Shown: piece after piece, positions 34,347-42,735 of the stretch
Layout of the letters: every line of letters starts with the position of its first letter
How positions within the stretch are numbered: the stretch's first letter is position 1
DNA from: Fumia sp045121595
GTDB taxonomy: Bacteria; Bacillota; Clostridia; Oscillospirales; Ruminococcaceae
Direction of reading: 5' to 3'
NCBI GenBank assembly: GCA_045121595.1
Contig: JBGVGI010000069.1
Coordinates: 3,436 to 67,435 of the forward strand
Length of the DNA stretch: 64,000 bases
The notes under the pieces: generated by a model
Told to the model about the DNA's origin: nothing
The model's input: only the letters and a program-made list of their open reading frames with translations
Databases searched by the model: none
Program-made: the position numbers and the translations under genes

Positions 34347-34375
34347 ATTGTACTTTATTTTTGTTTATAAGTAAA
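34347..34375 (-). promoter_or_regulatory. Promoter of the giant surface protein gene
   Basis: On the minus strand, -35 is TTTACT (34370-34375) and -10 is TACAAT (34347-34352) with a 17-base spacer. The rest of the gap 34376-34570 is very AT-rich and shows no gene. Confidence 0.6.
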
Positions 34376-34573
34376 GGTCATTTTTTCGCATTTTTGTCCA
34401 CTTTTTTCTGTTTCGTAAAATTCTTAAAGAAATTCTTAAAATATTTGATGTTTTTGAGGGGTTTTTTCGCATTTTTGCAAAAAAATTTTTCGGGGGAGAT
34501 TTTTCAAAATTTAACAAAATACACATTTTTTAACAAAACAAAGATTTTTTCATCCAGAAAACGGCAAAAACAA

Positions 34574-34601
34574 ACCTCTGACTCAACAAAGAGCCAGAGG
34601 T
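34574..34601 (-). terminator. Terminator of the OPT/PqqD-like operon
   Basis: A stem ACCTCTG/CAGAGGT continues with CTC/GAG and one mismatch, loop AACAAA, followed on the minus strand by TTGTTTTT. Confidence 0.75.
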
Positions 34602-34606
34602 CATTT

Positions 34607-34951
34607 TTATTTTTTCCATGTAATGAATCCGTAACTTTCAAGAATCTGAAAATACTTTGTAAGTCTTTCGTATAAAGGGTTTGCTTTCTCTCCAAAATGA
34701 GCTTCGACGTCTTTGCCTAAATCCATAATGGATTTTTCGCCGTCAAGGATAGGCCAGATAAAGCTTCCCATCTCATCAAGATGCACGTAGCTTACTTTTG
34801 GTTTTTTCAGAATAAGCTGACACGCTTTATTAAAAAAGCCTTTGTTTTCAATTTCTAAAGTTACGATATTCTCTTTAACAGTCCAGTTATACTTCCCGTT
34901 ACGCATCGGAATGCGTTCGAGATAATTTTCGCTTTTTACTTTCTTACTCAT
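34607..34951 (-). CDS. PqqD-like (RRE-fold) protein coupled to an OPT transporter
   Basis: 114 residues. The C-terminal 90 match the PqqD fold, a winged-helix module that binds leader peptides: a beta-rich start (VTLEIENKGFF), LDEMGSFIWPILDGEKSI as in PqqD (LNExGxxIWxLLDG), then a helix with GFITWKK. The N-terminal 20-30 residues are an extension. Its ATG overlaps the OPT stop by four bases, so translation is coupled. No radical-SAM enzyme or precursor peptide is nearby, so the partner is probably the transporter or its substrate. This coupling role is inferred. Confidence 0.8.
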   Translation of the reverse strand: MSKKVKSENYLERIPMRNGKYNWTVKENIVTLEIENKGFFNKACQLILKKPKVSYVHLDEMGSFIWPILDGEKSIMDLGKDVEAHFGEKANPLYERLTKYFQILESYGFITWKK

Positions 34952-36861
34952 GCTTTTTTATTGCGTTTTTTCCAAACTGTGAATTTAAGCAATGTAAGAA
35001 TAATAATTGCAAAGAGTACAAGACCACCGATGTTCATGAAGGGAGTAGTAAGTCCGAGTTTTGCAGAAAGGTCAACTGCTTTATCAACTCCGAATACTGC
35101 AAGGAGTGCAAGTAAGATACCGACTAAGCCTTCACCTGCGATCATACCTGAGCAGAAGAGAATACCATCGTTAACGATTTCTTTCTTTTCAGCTTCGTCT
35201 TTCTTCATCTTGTCGAAGATAAGACGGATAATACCGCCGACCATAATACAAGCGTTAAGCTGAACGGGGAGATATACACCGATAGCAAAAGGAAGTACGG
35301 GAATACCGATAAGTTCAACGATAACTGCGATAAATACACCAACAAACACGAGAGCCCAGGGAAGGTTTCCTTCCATAACGCCTTCGATGATGAGTTTCAT
35401 AAGTGTAGCCTGAGGAGCAGCGAGCTGTTCAGAACCGAAGCCCCATGCACTGTCGAGGAGGTACAAAGTACCGCCGATAGCGAATGCTGCAGCAACTACA
35501 CCAACGATTTCAGCATACTGCTGTTTTTTGGGTGTAGCACCGAGAAGGAAACCGGTCTTAAGGTCCTGAGAAGTATCACCTGCGATAGCAGAAACGATAC
35601 AGATAATAGAACCGATGGAAATTGCACTGATCATACCTGCAACGCCAACTGTACCTGTAAGTTTCAAAAGAAGTGTTGCGATAAGAAGTGTTGCGATAGC
35701 CATACCGGAAACAGGGTTGTTGGAGCTACCTACAAGACCAACCATACGGGAAGAAACGGTTGCAAAGAAGAAACCGAATACAACAACGATTACCGCACCG
35801 AGGAAGGATACGGGAATAGCAGGAACGAGCCACACGAGCAATGTAAGAATTGCGATAGCAATAAGAACAACTTTGAAGTTCATATCACGTGCAGTACGTT
35901 CATTGGAAACTGTTGCAGAGCCTTTCATACTCTTCATAGCACCGCCGAAAGTCTTAACGATAAGCGGCAAAGACTTGATAAGGCTTATGATACCACCTGC
36001 TGCGAGAGCACCTGCACCGATGTATCTGATGTAAGAACTCCAGATAGCACTTGCGCCACCTGTTGCGTACATTTCACTGATAGGAGCTGTACCGGGGTAC
36101 AATGTGATATCAGCGCCGAAAAGTACGATAAGGGGAATAATTACGAGCCAGGAAAGAACACCACCCGAGAACATGTAAGAAGAAATTCTTGCACCACAGA
36201 TGTAACCAACGCTCATTACAGCGGGGTAAATCTGAGTACCGATTTCACCTGCAAAACCTTTTACACTTCCGGAAATTTCACCTGCAACGAGTTTAAGACC
36301 GTCGATGATGAATTTGAAGATTGCTGCAAATCCCATACCTGCAAATACAGTAGAAGCATTTGCGCCGCCTTCTTCACCTGCGAGTAAAACTTCTGCACAA
36401 GCTGTTCCTTCGGGGTACGGAAGTACGCCGTGCTCTTTTACGATAAGAGCGTTACGCAAAGGAACCATAAAGAAAACACCCAAAAGACCGCCGATTAAAG
36501 CGATGATGGTGATTTCAACGATGCCGGGCTTGTCCATTTTACCCTCAGCTGCCCAGAGGAAAAGTGCGGGTAATGTGAAAATAGCACCTGCTGCAAGGGA
36601 TTCACCTGCAGAACCAAGTGTCTGAACAATGTTGCTTTCAAGGATAGAGTTTTTACGCATAATGATGCGGATTACACCCATTGCAAGAACTGCGGCAGGG
36701 ATGGAAGCCGATACTGTCATACCTACTCTGAGTCCAAGATAAGCGTTTGCTGCGCCGAAAACAACAGACAGAATCACACCCATAATAATGGAGGTAACCG
36801 TAATTTCAGGAGTTACCTTTTCTGCCGGTACATACGGCTTAAATTCTTTTTTGTTTTCCAT
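34948..36861 (-). CDS. OPT-family oligopeptide transporter
   Basis: A 637-residue membrane protein with about 15-16 helices. The N-terminus (SIIMGVILSVVFGAANAYLGLRVGMTVSASIPAAV) is characteristic of bacterial OPT proteins, and conserved GEGLVGI and PGTAP loops are visible. These transporters bring peptides, or metal-peptide conjugates, into the cell with protons. The start at 36861 has GGAG 7-8 bases before it; an ATG four codons upstream has a poorer site. It is the first gene of the OPT/PqqD-like operon and next to the dipeptidase gene, which could process imported peptides. Confidence 0.93.
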   Translation of the reverse strand: MENKKEFKPYVPAEKVTPEITVTSIIMGVILSVVFGAANAYLGLRVGMTVSASIPAAVLAMGVIRIIMRKNSILESNIVQTLGSAGESLAAGAIFTLPALFLWAAEGKMDKPGIVEITIIALIGGLLGVFFMVPLRNALIVKEHGVLPYPEGTACAEVLLAGEEGGANASTVFAGMGFAAIFKFIIDGLKLVAGEISGSVKGFAGEIGTQIYPAVMSVGYICGARISSYMFSGGVLSWLVIIPLIVLFGADITLYPGTAPISEMYATGGASAIWSSYIRYIGAGALAAGGIISLIKSLPLIVKTFGGAMKSMKGSATVSNERTARDMNFKVVLIAIAILTLLVWLVPAIPVSFLGAVIVVVFGFFFATVSSRMVGLVGSSNNPVSGMAIATLLIATLLLKLTGTVGVAGMISAISIGSIICIVSAIAGDTSQDLKTGFLLGATPKKQQYAEIVGVVAAAFAIGGTLYLLDSAWGFGSEQLAAPQATLMKLIIEGVMEGNLPWALVFVGVFIAVIVELIGIPVLPFAIGVYLPVQLNACIMVGGIIRLIFDKMKKDEAEKKEIVNDGILFCSGMIAGEGLVGILLALLAVFGVDKAVDLSAKLGLTTPFMNIGGLVLFAIIILTLLKFTVWKKRNKKA

Positions 36862-36891
36862 AACTATCTCCAATCTGAATTTAGTTTATTT

Positions 36892-36920
36892 ATTATACTA
36901 TAATTTGTTAATAAATGCAA
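36892..36920 (-). promoter_or_regulatory. Promoter of the OPT operon
   Basis: On the minus strand, TTGCAT (36915-36920), 17-base spacer and TATAAT (36892-36897). The -35 lies just beyond the stop codon of pepD. Confidence 0.7.
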
Positions 36921-36923
36921 CTA

Positions 36924-38348
36924 TTATTTACAATGCTCCAAAAGTTCACATAAAAGGTTGAAGGTACGGATTGCCGAAGATACACTGAGTCGTTCGTTTA
37001 CAGTGTGAACTTCCCACATATCAGGGCCTATTGAGATACAGTCAAGTCCTTTTATTTTAGAAGAGAAAACTCCGCATTCAAGCCCTGCATGGATTGCTTC
37101 CACCTTAGGCTCCTCGCCAAAAGAATCTTTATAAATTTTCTTGTAAAGCTCCCTGAGCGAAGAGTCCTGCTTGTATTCCCAGGGAGGATAATATCCGCTT
37201 GACTCAATATCGTCAGTAACAAGAGAAAGGAAGGTAGTAAGCTTTCTTTTGAGCGCTTCCATAGCGGTTTCCTTACTGCTTCTTAAAGAAAAGAGAATTG
37301 TGAGTGACTCTTCTTCGGTCTTGAAAATACCGAAATTAAGAGAAGTTTCAACAAGTCCGTCGATATTGACACTAAAAGTCATAACGCCATTAAAGGCAGA
37401 GGATACAACGTAAATGATTTTTTCTTTTAATTCTTTTGAAAAAACCTTGTATTCTTTTTCTTCACCCGTAGTAACAACGGGAGAGAAGTCAGGCTCTCTG
37501 TCCGACATTTCATTTTTTATCACGTCAAGGCATTCGTTTGCTTTTAAAACAAAGTCTTCCTTATTATATACGCAAAGTTTGATTTCAGTGGAGTTGGGGA
37601 TAGCGTTACTCTTATCACCGCCGTTTACGGAAATGATATCAAAATCCGCAACGTCTCTCATATAGTTTAAAAATCTACCCGCTAAAATATTGGAGTTTAT
37701 TCTTCCACTGTTGATTTCAACGCCTGAATGACCGCCTTTAAGTCCTTTGAGGGCAACTGTCACAAGAGTACCTTTTTTAGTTTCTCTCGTTACTTTCACA
37801 GTAGCTTTAATATCGGTACCACCTGCGCAGGAAACGATAACGGTATCCTGTTCTTCACCGTCTAAGTTAATCATTTTTTTGGCTTTGAACAAAGACCCGT
37901 CAAGTGCCAGAGCGCCGTACATACCGATTTCTTCATCAGTTGTGAAAACCGCTTCGATAGGCGGATGAGGAATGTCATTACTTTCAAGAATCGACATAAT
38001 CATCGCCACCGCAATACCGTTATCGGCACCTAAGGTTGTCCCTTTTGCGCGAAGAACGTCACCGTCAAAATAAACGTCGATACCGTCTTTTAAAAAATCC
38101 TTTTCACAGTCTTCCGTTTTCTGGCACACCATATCAAGATGTCCCTGCAAAATTACGGGGTCAGAATTTTCGTAACCTTTTGTCCCTTCCTTATAAATTA
38201 TTACGTTTTTAAGTTCATCTTTTACGTATTTAAGGGAATGCTTTTTCGCAAAATCTACACAATGTTCAGAGATTTGCTCCATATTCCCCGAACCTCTTGG
38301 CACTGCCGAAAGGTCATTGAAAATTTCAAGAATTCTTGTAGGAAACAT
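36924..38348 (-). CDS. pepD: Aminoacyl-histidine dipeptidase (M20 family, PepD)
   Basis: A 474-residue metallopeptidase. Zinc ligands are visible in GHLDMV (His), GADNGIA (Asp, bridging) and TTDEEIG (Glu, Glu), with another His in WEVHTVNER near the C-terminus. A lid domain occupies the middle (about residues 185-370). It hydrolyses Xaa-His and other dipeptides in the cytosol. GGAG lies 7 bases before the ATG. It faces the redox operon and sits next to an OPT peptide transporter with which it probably works. Confidence 0.94.
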   Translation of the reverse strand: MFPTRILEIFNDLSAVPRGSGNMEQISEHCVDFAKKHSLKYVKDELKNVIIYKEGTKGYENSDPVILQGHLDMVCQKTEDCEKDFLKDGIDVYFDGDVLRAKGTTLGADNGIAVAMIMSILESNDIPHPPIEAVFTTDEEIGMYGALALDGSLFKAKKMINLDGEEQDTVIVSCAGGTDIKATVKVTRETKKGTLVTVALKGLKGGHSGVEINSGRINSNILAGRFLNYMRDVADFDIISVNGGDKSNAIPNSTEIKLCVYNKEDFVLKANECLDVIKNEMSDREPDFSPVVTTGEEKEYKVFSKELKEKIIYVVSSAFNGVMTFSVNIDGLVETSLNFGIFKTEEESLTILFSLRSSKETAMEALKRKLTTFLSLVTDDIESSGYYPPWEYKQDSSLRELYKKIYKDSFGEEPKVEAIHAGLECGVFSSKIKGLDCISIGPDMWEVHTVNERLSVSSAIRTFNLLCELLEHCK

Positions 38349-38381
38349 ATTTTTTCTCCTTTAAAAAACATTACTTTTGTT

Positions 38382-38410
38382 AGTATACCAAACTTTTATA
38401 TTAAAGTCTA
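38382..38410 (-). promoter_or_regulatory. Promoter of pepD
   Basis: On the minus strand, TAGACT (38405-38410), 17-base spacer and TATACT (38382-38387). Confidence 0.55.
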
Positions 38411-38426
38411 CATTTTTTGAAAGTTT

Positions 38427-38441
38427 TGTGACTTTGTCACA
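38427..38441. promoter_or_regulatory. Palindromic operator candidate before the redox operon
   Basis: TGTGAC (38427-38432), TTT, GTCACA (38436-38441) is a perfect inverted repeat covering the region where a -35 box for the thioredoxin operon would lie. It resembles CRP/FNR-type and Rex-type sites but does not match either spacing exactly. Confidence 0.5.
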
Positions 38442-38459
38442 GAAAACGGGCAATATATA

Positions 38460-38468
38460 TGTTATACT
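38460..38468 (+). promoter_or_regulatory. Extended -10 promoter of the redox operon
   Basis: TGT followed by TATACT (38463-38468) fits the extended -10 pattern, with no convincing -35; a regulator bound at the palindrome upstream could assist or block it. Confidence 0.5.
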
Positions 38469-38499
38469 GTACTCACTAAAAAAGAAAGGAAGTATTGTT

Positions 38500-38805
38500 A
38501 TGGTACTTAAAATTAATAAAGAAAATATAAACGAAGTTATAAAAAGTGAGAAAAAAGTTTTGCTCGACTTCTATGCCGACTGGTGTGGACCCTGCAGAAT
38601 GGTTTCCCCGATAGTTGACGAAATTGCTGAAGAAAATCCCGATTATCTCATCGGCAAAATCAACGTCGATGAAGAACCTGATTTAGCTCAGGAATTCGGT
38701 GTTATGAGTATACCGATGCTCGTAGTTTTAGAACAAGGTGAAATCGTAAACAGTTCCGTCGGTGCTCGTCCAAAAGCACAGATTCTCAGTATGTTAGAGG
38801 ACTGA
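38500..38805 (+). CDS. trxA: Thioredoxin
   Basis: 101 residues, the usual length. The active site WCGPC is at residues 28-32, followed by a cis-Pro in SIPML near residue 74. It reduces protein disulfides and donates electrons to peroxiredoxins. AAAGGA lies 9 bases before the ATG; an in-frame upstream start at 38377 runs through the promoter and is not used. It is the first gene of the trxA-trxB-bcp operon, where the reductase directly recharges it. Confidence 0.95.
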   Translation: MVLKINKENINEVIKSEKKVLLDFYADWCGPCRMVSPIVDEIAEENPDYLIGKINVDEEPDLAQEFGVMSIPMLVVLEQGEIVNSSVGARPKAQILSMLED

Positions 38806-38806
38806 T

Positions 38807-39712
38807 ATGGATAAAATTTACGACGTTGTTATTATCGGCGGAGGTCCTGCGGGATATTCCGCCGCCCTGTACGCATCAAGAGCAGGGCTTGATACCCTCG
38901 TTTTAGAACGGATGGCACCTGGTGGACAACTGACGTTAACCGACGTTATTGAAAATTATCCCGGTTTTGAAGAAGGTATCGACGGGTTTGCACTCGGTAT
39001 AAAGATGCAGCAAAATGCCGAACGTTTCGGGGCAGTTACCGAATACGGTGAGGTTTTATCGGTGGATTTTTCGGACAAAATCAAAAAAGTCACAACCACT
39101 GACAAAACTTATCATTCAAAAACTGTAATAATCGCAACGGGAGCAAACCCCAGAAAGCTTAATCTCCCCCATGAGGAAGAATTAACGGGCAGAGGCGTTC
39201 ATTATTGTGCCCACTGCGACGGAAGATTTTACAAGGATAAGGTGGTTGCCGTAATCGGTGGCGGAAACTCCGCAGTTTCGGATGCACTGTATCTTTCAAA
39301 TATCGCAAAAAAGGTTTATCTTATCCACCGCCGTGACAGTTTAAGGGCAACGAAAATTTATCACGAGCCTTTAATGAAAGCGCAAAACGTTGAGTTTTTA
39401 TGGAACAGTACAGTATCCGAAATAATCGCTTATGAGAAATTTGAGGGGATTATCTTAAGCGGTGACAGAAAGCTTCTCTGCGACGGGCTTTTTGTGAGTA
39501 TAGGCAGAAATCCCGCTACGGATTTTCTTAAAAATGCAATTTCACTCGACGATAACGGTTATATCATCGCAGATGAATCAACGAAAACGAACGTTGACGG
39601 CGTTTTTGCCGCAGGGGACGTGCGTACCAAAGCGTTAAGGCAGGTAGTGACCGCAGTTTCCGACGGAGCAGTTTCTGTACATTATGCAGAAAGATATATA
39701 CAAGGAGGTTAA
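38807..39712 (+). CDS. trxB: Thioredoxin reductase with CAHC active site
   Basis: A 301-residue flavoprotein. The FAD motif GGGPAGYSAALYASRAGL is at the N-terminus, a second dinucleotide motif GGGNSAVSDALYL binds the nicotinamide cofactor, and the redox Cys pair is C134-A-H-C137 instead of the usual C-A-T-C. The C-terminal GDVRTKALRQVVTAVSDG block is typical. It transfers electrons from NAD(P)H to thioredoxin. It starts one base after the trxA stop. Confidence 0.94.
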   Translation: MDKIYDVVIIGGGPAGYSAALYASRAGLDTLVLERMAPGGQLTLTDVIENYPGFEEGIDGFALGIKMQQNAERFGAVTEYGEVLSVDFSDKIKKVTTTDKTYHSKTVIIATGANPRKLNLPHEEELTGRGVHYCAHCDGRFYKDKVVAVIGGGNSAVSDALYLSNIAKKVYLIHRRDSLRATKIYHEPLMKAQNVEFLWNSTVSEIIAYEKFEGIILSGDRKLLCDGLFVSIGRNPATDFLKNAISLDDNGYIIADESTKTNVDGVFAAGDVRTKALRQVVTAVSDGAVSVHYAERYIQGG

Positions 39713-39715
39713 ATT

Positions 39716-40168
39716 ATGCTTACAATAGGACAGAAAGCACCCGAATTTACCTTACAGGATAAAGACGGGAAAAATATTTCAATATCGGATTTCAAAGGTA
39801 AAAAGGTGGTACTTTATTTCTACCCCAAAGACAACACCCCCGGGTGTACCCGTCAGGCCTGTGCTTTTGCAGGTGCTTATAACGAGTTTAAAAACAAAAA
39901 CGTTGAGGTTATCGGAATAAGCAAAGACAGTACGGCTTCTCATATAAAATTTGCCGAAAAGCATAATCTTCCCTTTATTTTGCTTTCCGACCCTGAGCTT
40001 CTGGCAATAAAAGAATACGGAGTATGGCAGGAGAAAAAGCTTTACGGCAAGGTAAGTATGGGCGTTGTACGTACCACGTTTATTATCGATGAAAACGGAA
40101 ATATCGAACATATTATGCCAAAAGTAAAACCCGACACAAATGCAGAGGAAATCTTAAAAATGATATAA
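39716..40168 (+). CDS. bcp: Thiol peroxidase, Bcp/PrxQ-type peroxiredoxin
   Basis: 150 residues. The peroxidatic Cys44 lies in TPGCTRQAC and the resolving Cys49 five residues later, as in E. coli BCP. It reduces hydrogen peroxide and organic peroxides using thioredoxin. AAGGAGG lies 7 bases before the ATG. It is the last gene of the operon, so this anaerobe couples detoxification to the thioredoxin pair. Confidence 0.94.
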   Translation: MLTIGQKAPEFTLQDKDGKNISISDFKGKKVVLYFYPKDNTPGCTRQACAFAGAYNEFKNKNVEVIGISKDSTASHIKFAEKHNLPFILLSDPELLAIKEYGVWQEKKLYGKVSMGVVRTTFIIDENGNIEHIMPKVKPDTNAEEILKMI

Positions 40169-40170
40169 AA

Positions 40171-40203
40171 AAATCCCGAAACGGAATTTCCGTTTCGGGA
40201 TTT
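40171..40203. terminator. Bidirectional terminator
   Basis: A 15-bp stem with arms AAATCCCGAAACGGA and its complement, three-base loop, T/A-rich flanks on both sides. It closes the redox operon and the convergent zinc-ribbon gene. Confidence 0.9.
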
Positions 40204-40215
40204 AATTTTAAACAG

Positions 40216-40602
40216 TTAAACGAGTTTTTCAGGGTCTACAACGTAAGTACCACATGCGATTTTAATAAGGTCTATCAAAGCAAAAATGTAACCAATTCCG
40301 CAGAAGAAAGACATAATAATTCTGAAAATACCTTTTTTGGTTTCACCCATCATAAAGTTATGAATACCAAGTCCGCCGATAAGAACGGCAACAATTATCA
40401 TTACAACTTTATCCTGACCGTTTAAGTAATCGCCGTTAGATTTTTTGTTAGCAACACCACAGTTAAGGCAAACGTCAGCATTTGTTGCAATTTCCTTACC
40501 ACAGTTAGCACAATATTTATTACCTTCACCGGTTTTAACTCCGCATTTAATGCAGATAGCCTGATTATCGTTCATTATTTCGCCACAGTTTTTACAATAC
40601 AT
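40216..40602 (-). CDS. Zinc-ribbon and TM2-domain membrane protein
   Basis: 128 residues. Two zinc-ribbon-like CxxC...CxxC units (CKNCGE/CIKCGV and CANCGK/CLNCGV) fill residues 1-50. A TM2 domain follows (about residues 65-110) with GGLGIHNFMMGETKKGI and a second helix near GYIFALIDLIKI. TM2 proteins are common but their role is not known; the zinc ribbons may link to nucleic acid or protein partners. The start at 40602 has AAGGAGGT 7 bases upstream; a longer frame begins at 40641 but overlaps that site. It is one gene with its own promoter. Confidence 0.8.
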   Translation of the reverse strand: MYCKNCGEIMNDNQAICIKCGVKTGEGNKYCANCGKEIATNADVCLNCGVANKKSNGDYLNGQDKVVMIIVAVLIGGLGIHNFMMGETKKGIFRIIMSFFCGIGYIFALIDLIKIACGTYVVDPEKLV

Positions 40603-40631
40603 AGAGATTACCTCCTTTTTTTGTTGAGGAC

Positions 40632-40661
40632 ATTTTACCATAAAATGCCAAGTTTTGTCAA
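40632..40661 (-). promoter_or_regulatory. Promoter of the zinc-ribbon/TM2 gene
   Basis: On the minus strand, TTGACA (40656-40661), an 18-base spacer and TAAAAT (40632-40637). The -35 overlaps the last codons of the DUF2752 gene. Confidence 0.6.
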
Positions 40662-40993
40662 ATTACGAGTTTTTCTATCCAGCTCAGAACAAATCCGACG
40701 GATATAAAAATCCACAGCAACAGATTAAGCTTTTTGTTTTTAAATATCCTCCCGTCAAACAAAAAACCTGCAAAAAGCAAAGGCAAAGACCAGAACATCT
40801 TATGACAAAAATAGGCTTTCTCAATATTAAAATTCAAAACTGAAACCCAGGCTCTCGTCATTCCGCAACCGGGACAGGGGAATTTAAAAAGCATATCAAA
40901 AGGACAGTTAAGCGGTGTAAGATACAAAATCAAAGCATAAATAAAAATCAGTATTATTGCTATGATTTTAACTTTAAAATTATGAATTTTCAT
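40658..40993 (-). CDS. DUF2752 membrane protein
   Basis: A 111-residue protein with three hydrophobic helices and the family motif CPxCGMTRA (here CPGCGMTRAWVSVLN) near residue 40, which suggests metal or redox chemistry. DUF2752 is widespread in Bacillota and Bacteroidota and has no established function. It begins 8 bases after the aldolase stop and could be co-transcribed with it, but no functional link is known. Confidence 0.85.
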   Translation of the reverse strand: MKIHNFKVKIIAIILIFIYALILYLTPLNCPFDMLFKFPCPGCGMTRAWVSVLNFNIEKAYFCHKMFWSLPLLFAGFLFDGRIFKNKKLNLLLWIFISVGFVLSWIEKLVI

Positions 40994-41001
40994 TAAAATT
41001 C

Positions 41002-41772
41002 CTACTTTGAAAAATTCTCTTTAAGGCATTCTAAGGTTTTTTTGCCTGCATCAAAGATATAATTCCAGTCACCGCCTGCGAAAATCATATCAAAATCAAA
41101 CTGTGACCAGAATTTTATCGTCTTTTCATCAAAACCACCTGCAAGACCTGTGTATTTACCGCTTTCTTTGATTATCTTCATAGCTCTTTTTATCTCGTTT
41201 ACAGTGTTTTCACCGAAAACTTCTAAAAATTCATTAATAGAACCCGACAAATCGTTAGGGCCAAAGATAAAGCCGTCAATATAAGGGTTTTTCACAATTT
41301 CGGGAAGCTCGTCAATAAAGTTTTTGCTTTCAATCTGTACGAACCTGAGCATCTCAAAGCTTTGTTTTCTCGAATACTCTTTGGCATCCAAGGCTCCGTA
41401 TTTTATAGCACGCATCGGTCCGAATCCCCTTGTGCCTTCAGGCGGATAGAGAGTATATTTAATAAGTCTTTCAACCTCTTCTTTCGTCTGTACAAAAGGG
41501 AAAAGTATGGCGTCAGGGCCAAGCTCCATTATTTTTTTAGTAAATGTCAGATCATCCTGAGGCACACGCACCAGAGCTGCCATACCGGTAGATTTTGCGG
41601 CATTTAAGTGACACAAAACGTCTTTTAAAGACATATAACTGTGCTCCATATCAATCCAGACACAGTCAAAACCTGCATTCCCGAATATTTCACAAATAGC
41701 GGGGTCTGTAAGACAGGCAAGAGTTCCGTTTACCTTTTTATTCTTTTCAAGCATTTCTCTTAATTTATTCAT
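41002..41772 (-). CDS. HpcH/HpaI-family aldolase, second copy
   Basis: A 256-residue class II aldolase. The motifs WIDMEHSYM, LVRVP, LYPPEGTRGFGP, FVQIE (metal Glu) and PNDLSGSI (metal Asp) are intact. It is clearly related to, but distinct from, the aldolase at 15244, so the two probably act on different 2-keto-3-deoxy acids. The start at 41772 is used because AGGAG lies 8-9 bases upstream; the ATG at 41790 would put that site inside the gene. It yields pyruvate and an aldehyde. It is divergent from the amino-acid ABC transporter. Confidence 0.85.
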   Translation of the reverse strand: MNKLREMLEKNKKVNGTLACLTDPAICEIFGNAGFDCVWIDMEHSYMSLKDVLCHLNAAKSTGMAALVRVPQDDLTFTKKIMELGPDAILFPFVQTKEEVERLIKYTLYPPEGTRGFGPMRAIKYGALDAKEYSRKQSFEMLRFVQIESKNFIDELPEIVKNPYIDGFIFGPNDLSGSINEFLEVFGENTVNEIKRAMKIIKESGKYTGLAGGFDEKTIKFWSQFDFDMIFAGGDWNYIFDAGKKTLECLKENFSK

Positions 41773-41793
41773 AACATCATCTCCTACCACAAA

Positions 41794-41822
41794 ATTTTAG
41801 CACAATTTACCCATTAAGTAAA
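41794..41822 (-). promoter_or_regulatory. Promoter of the second aldolase
   Basis: On the minus strand, TTTACT (41817-41822), 17-base spacer and TAAAAT (41794-41799). Confidence 0.55.
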
Positions 41823-41854
41823 TATAAAAGTTTAATATTTTAGCATATTACCTC

Positions 41855-41883
41855 TTTACTTTGTTAAAATATTGTGTTATAAT
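41855..41883 (+). promoter_or_regulatory. Promoter of the amino-acid ABC transporter
   Basis: TTTACT (41855-41860), 17-base spacer and TATAAT (41878-41883), 54 bases before the start codon. Confidence 0.65.
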
Positions 41884-41937
41884 ACAGAAAACAGCATTTA
41901 AGTTGTTTTCAAAAATTTGAAAGAATGGTGAATTATT

Positions 41938-42714
41938 ATGAAAAAGACATTAAGCTTACTTATGGCACTCGTTATGTCACTCGGTATCGTTTTGACAGGT
42001 TGTGGCAACGAAGTTGAAACTGCAAAACTCGTAATGGGTCTTGACGACTCCTTCCCTCCTATGGGATTCAGAGATGCAAACGAAGAAATCGTTGGTTTTG
42101 ACGTAGACGTTGCAGCAGCAGTTGCTGAAAAAATGGGCGTTGAACTCAAACTTCAGCCTATCGACTGGGCAGCTAAAGAACAGGAACTCAACACAGGCAA
42201 CATCGACTGCATCTGGAACGGTTTCACAAAAACTCCCGAACGTGAAGAAGCTATGACACTTTCTATGCCTTATATGAAAAACACACAGGTTGTAGTAGTT
42301 CTCGCTGAAAGTGAAATCAATACAATCGCTGACCTCGCTGACAAGAGTGTAGCTGTTCAGGGTGGTTCTTCCGCTGAAGACGCAATCGCTTCTATGCCTG
42401 AATTCAAAGAAAGCCTCAAAGAACTCGTTACAGTTAAAGACAACGTTCTTGCTATGAACGACTTAAACGTTGAAGGTACAGCTGCAGTTGTTATGGACGA
42501 AGTAGTTGCAAGATACTATACATCCAAAGCCGAAGGCAAATATCGTTTGCTCGATGAAAAACTCGCTGACGAAGAATACGTTATCGGTTTCAAAAAAGGC
42601 AACGAAGAACTCCGTGACAAAGTTGAAACTGCTTTAAAAGAGCTCAAAGAAGAAGGCAAGCTCGCTGAAATCGCTACTAAATGGTTCGGCGCTGACATCA
42701 CAACAATCGCATAA
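41938..42714 (+). CDS. Amino-acid ABC transporter substrate-binding lipoprotein
   Basis: 258 residues. The lipoprotein signal ends in LTGC (Cys22 lipidated). The family-3 binding fold follows with FPPMGFRDANEEIVGFDVDV near residues 39-58, WNGFTKTPERE and a C-terminal domain (VQGGSSAEDA). It captures a polar amino acid at the membrane surface and delivers it to the permease. It is the first gene of the three-gene operon. The exact ligand cannot be read. Confidence 0.92.
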   Translation: MKKTLSLLMALVMSLGIVLTGCGNEVETAKLVMGLDDSFPPMGFRDANEEIVGFDVDVAAAVAEKMGVELKLQPIDWAAKEQELNTGNIDCIWNGFTKTPEREEAMTLSMPYMKNTQVVVVLAESEINTIADLADKSVAVQGGSSAEDAIASMPEFKESLKELVTVKDNVLAMNDLNVEGTAAVVMDEVVARYYTSKAEGKYRLLDEKLADEEYVIGFKKGNEELRDKVETALKELKEEGKLAEIATKWFGADITTIA

Positions 42715-42735
42715 TTTAAATACTGATATCATTTT

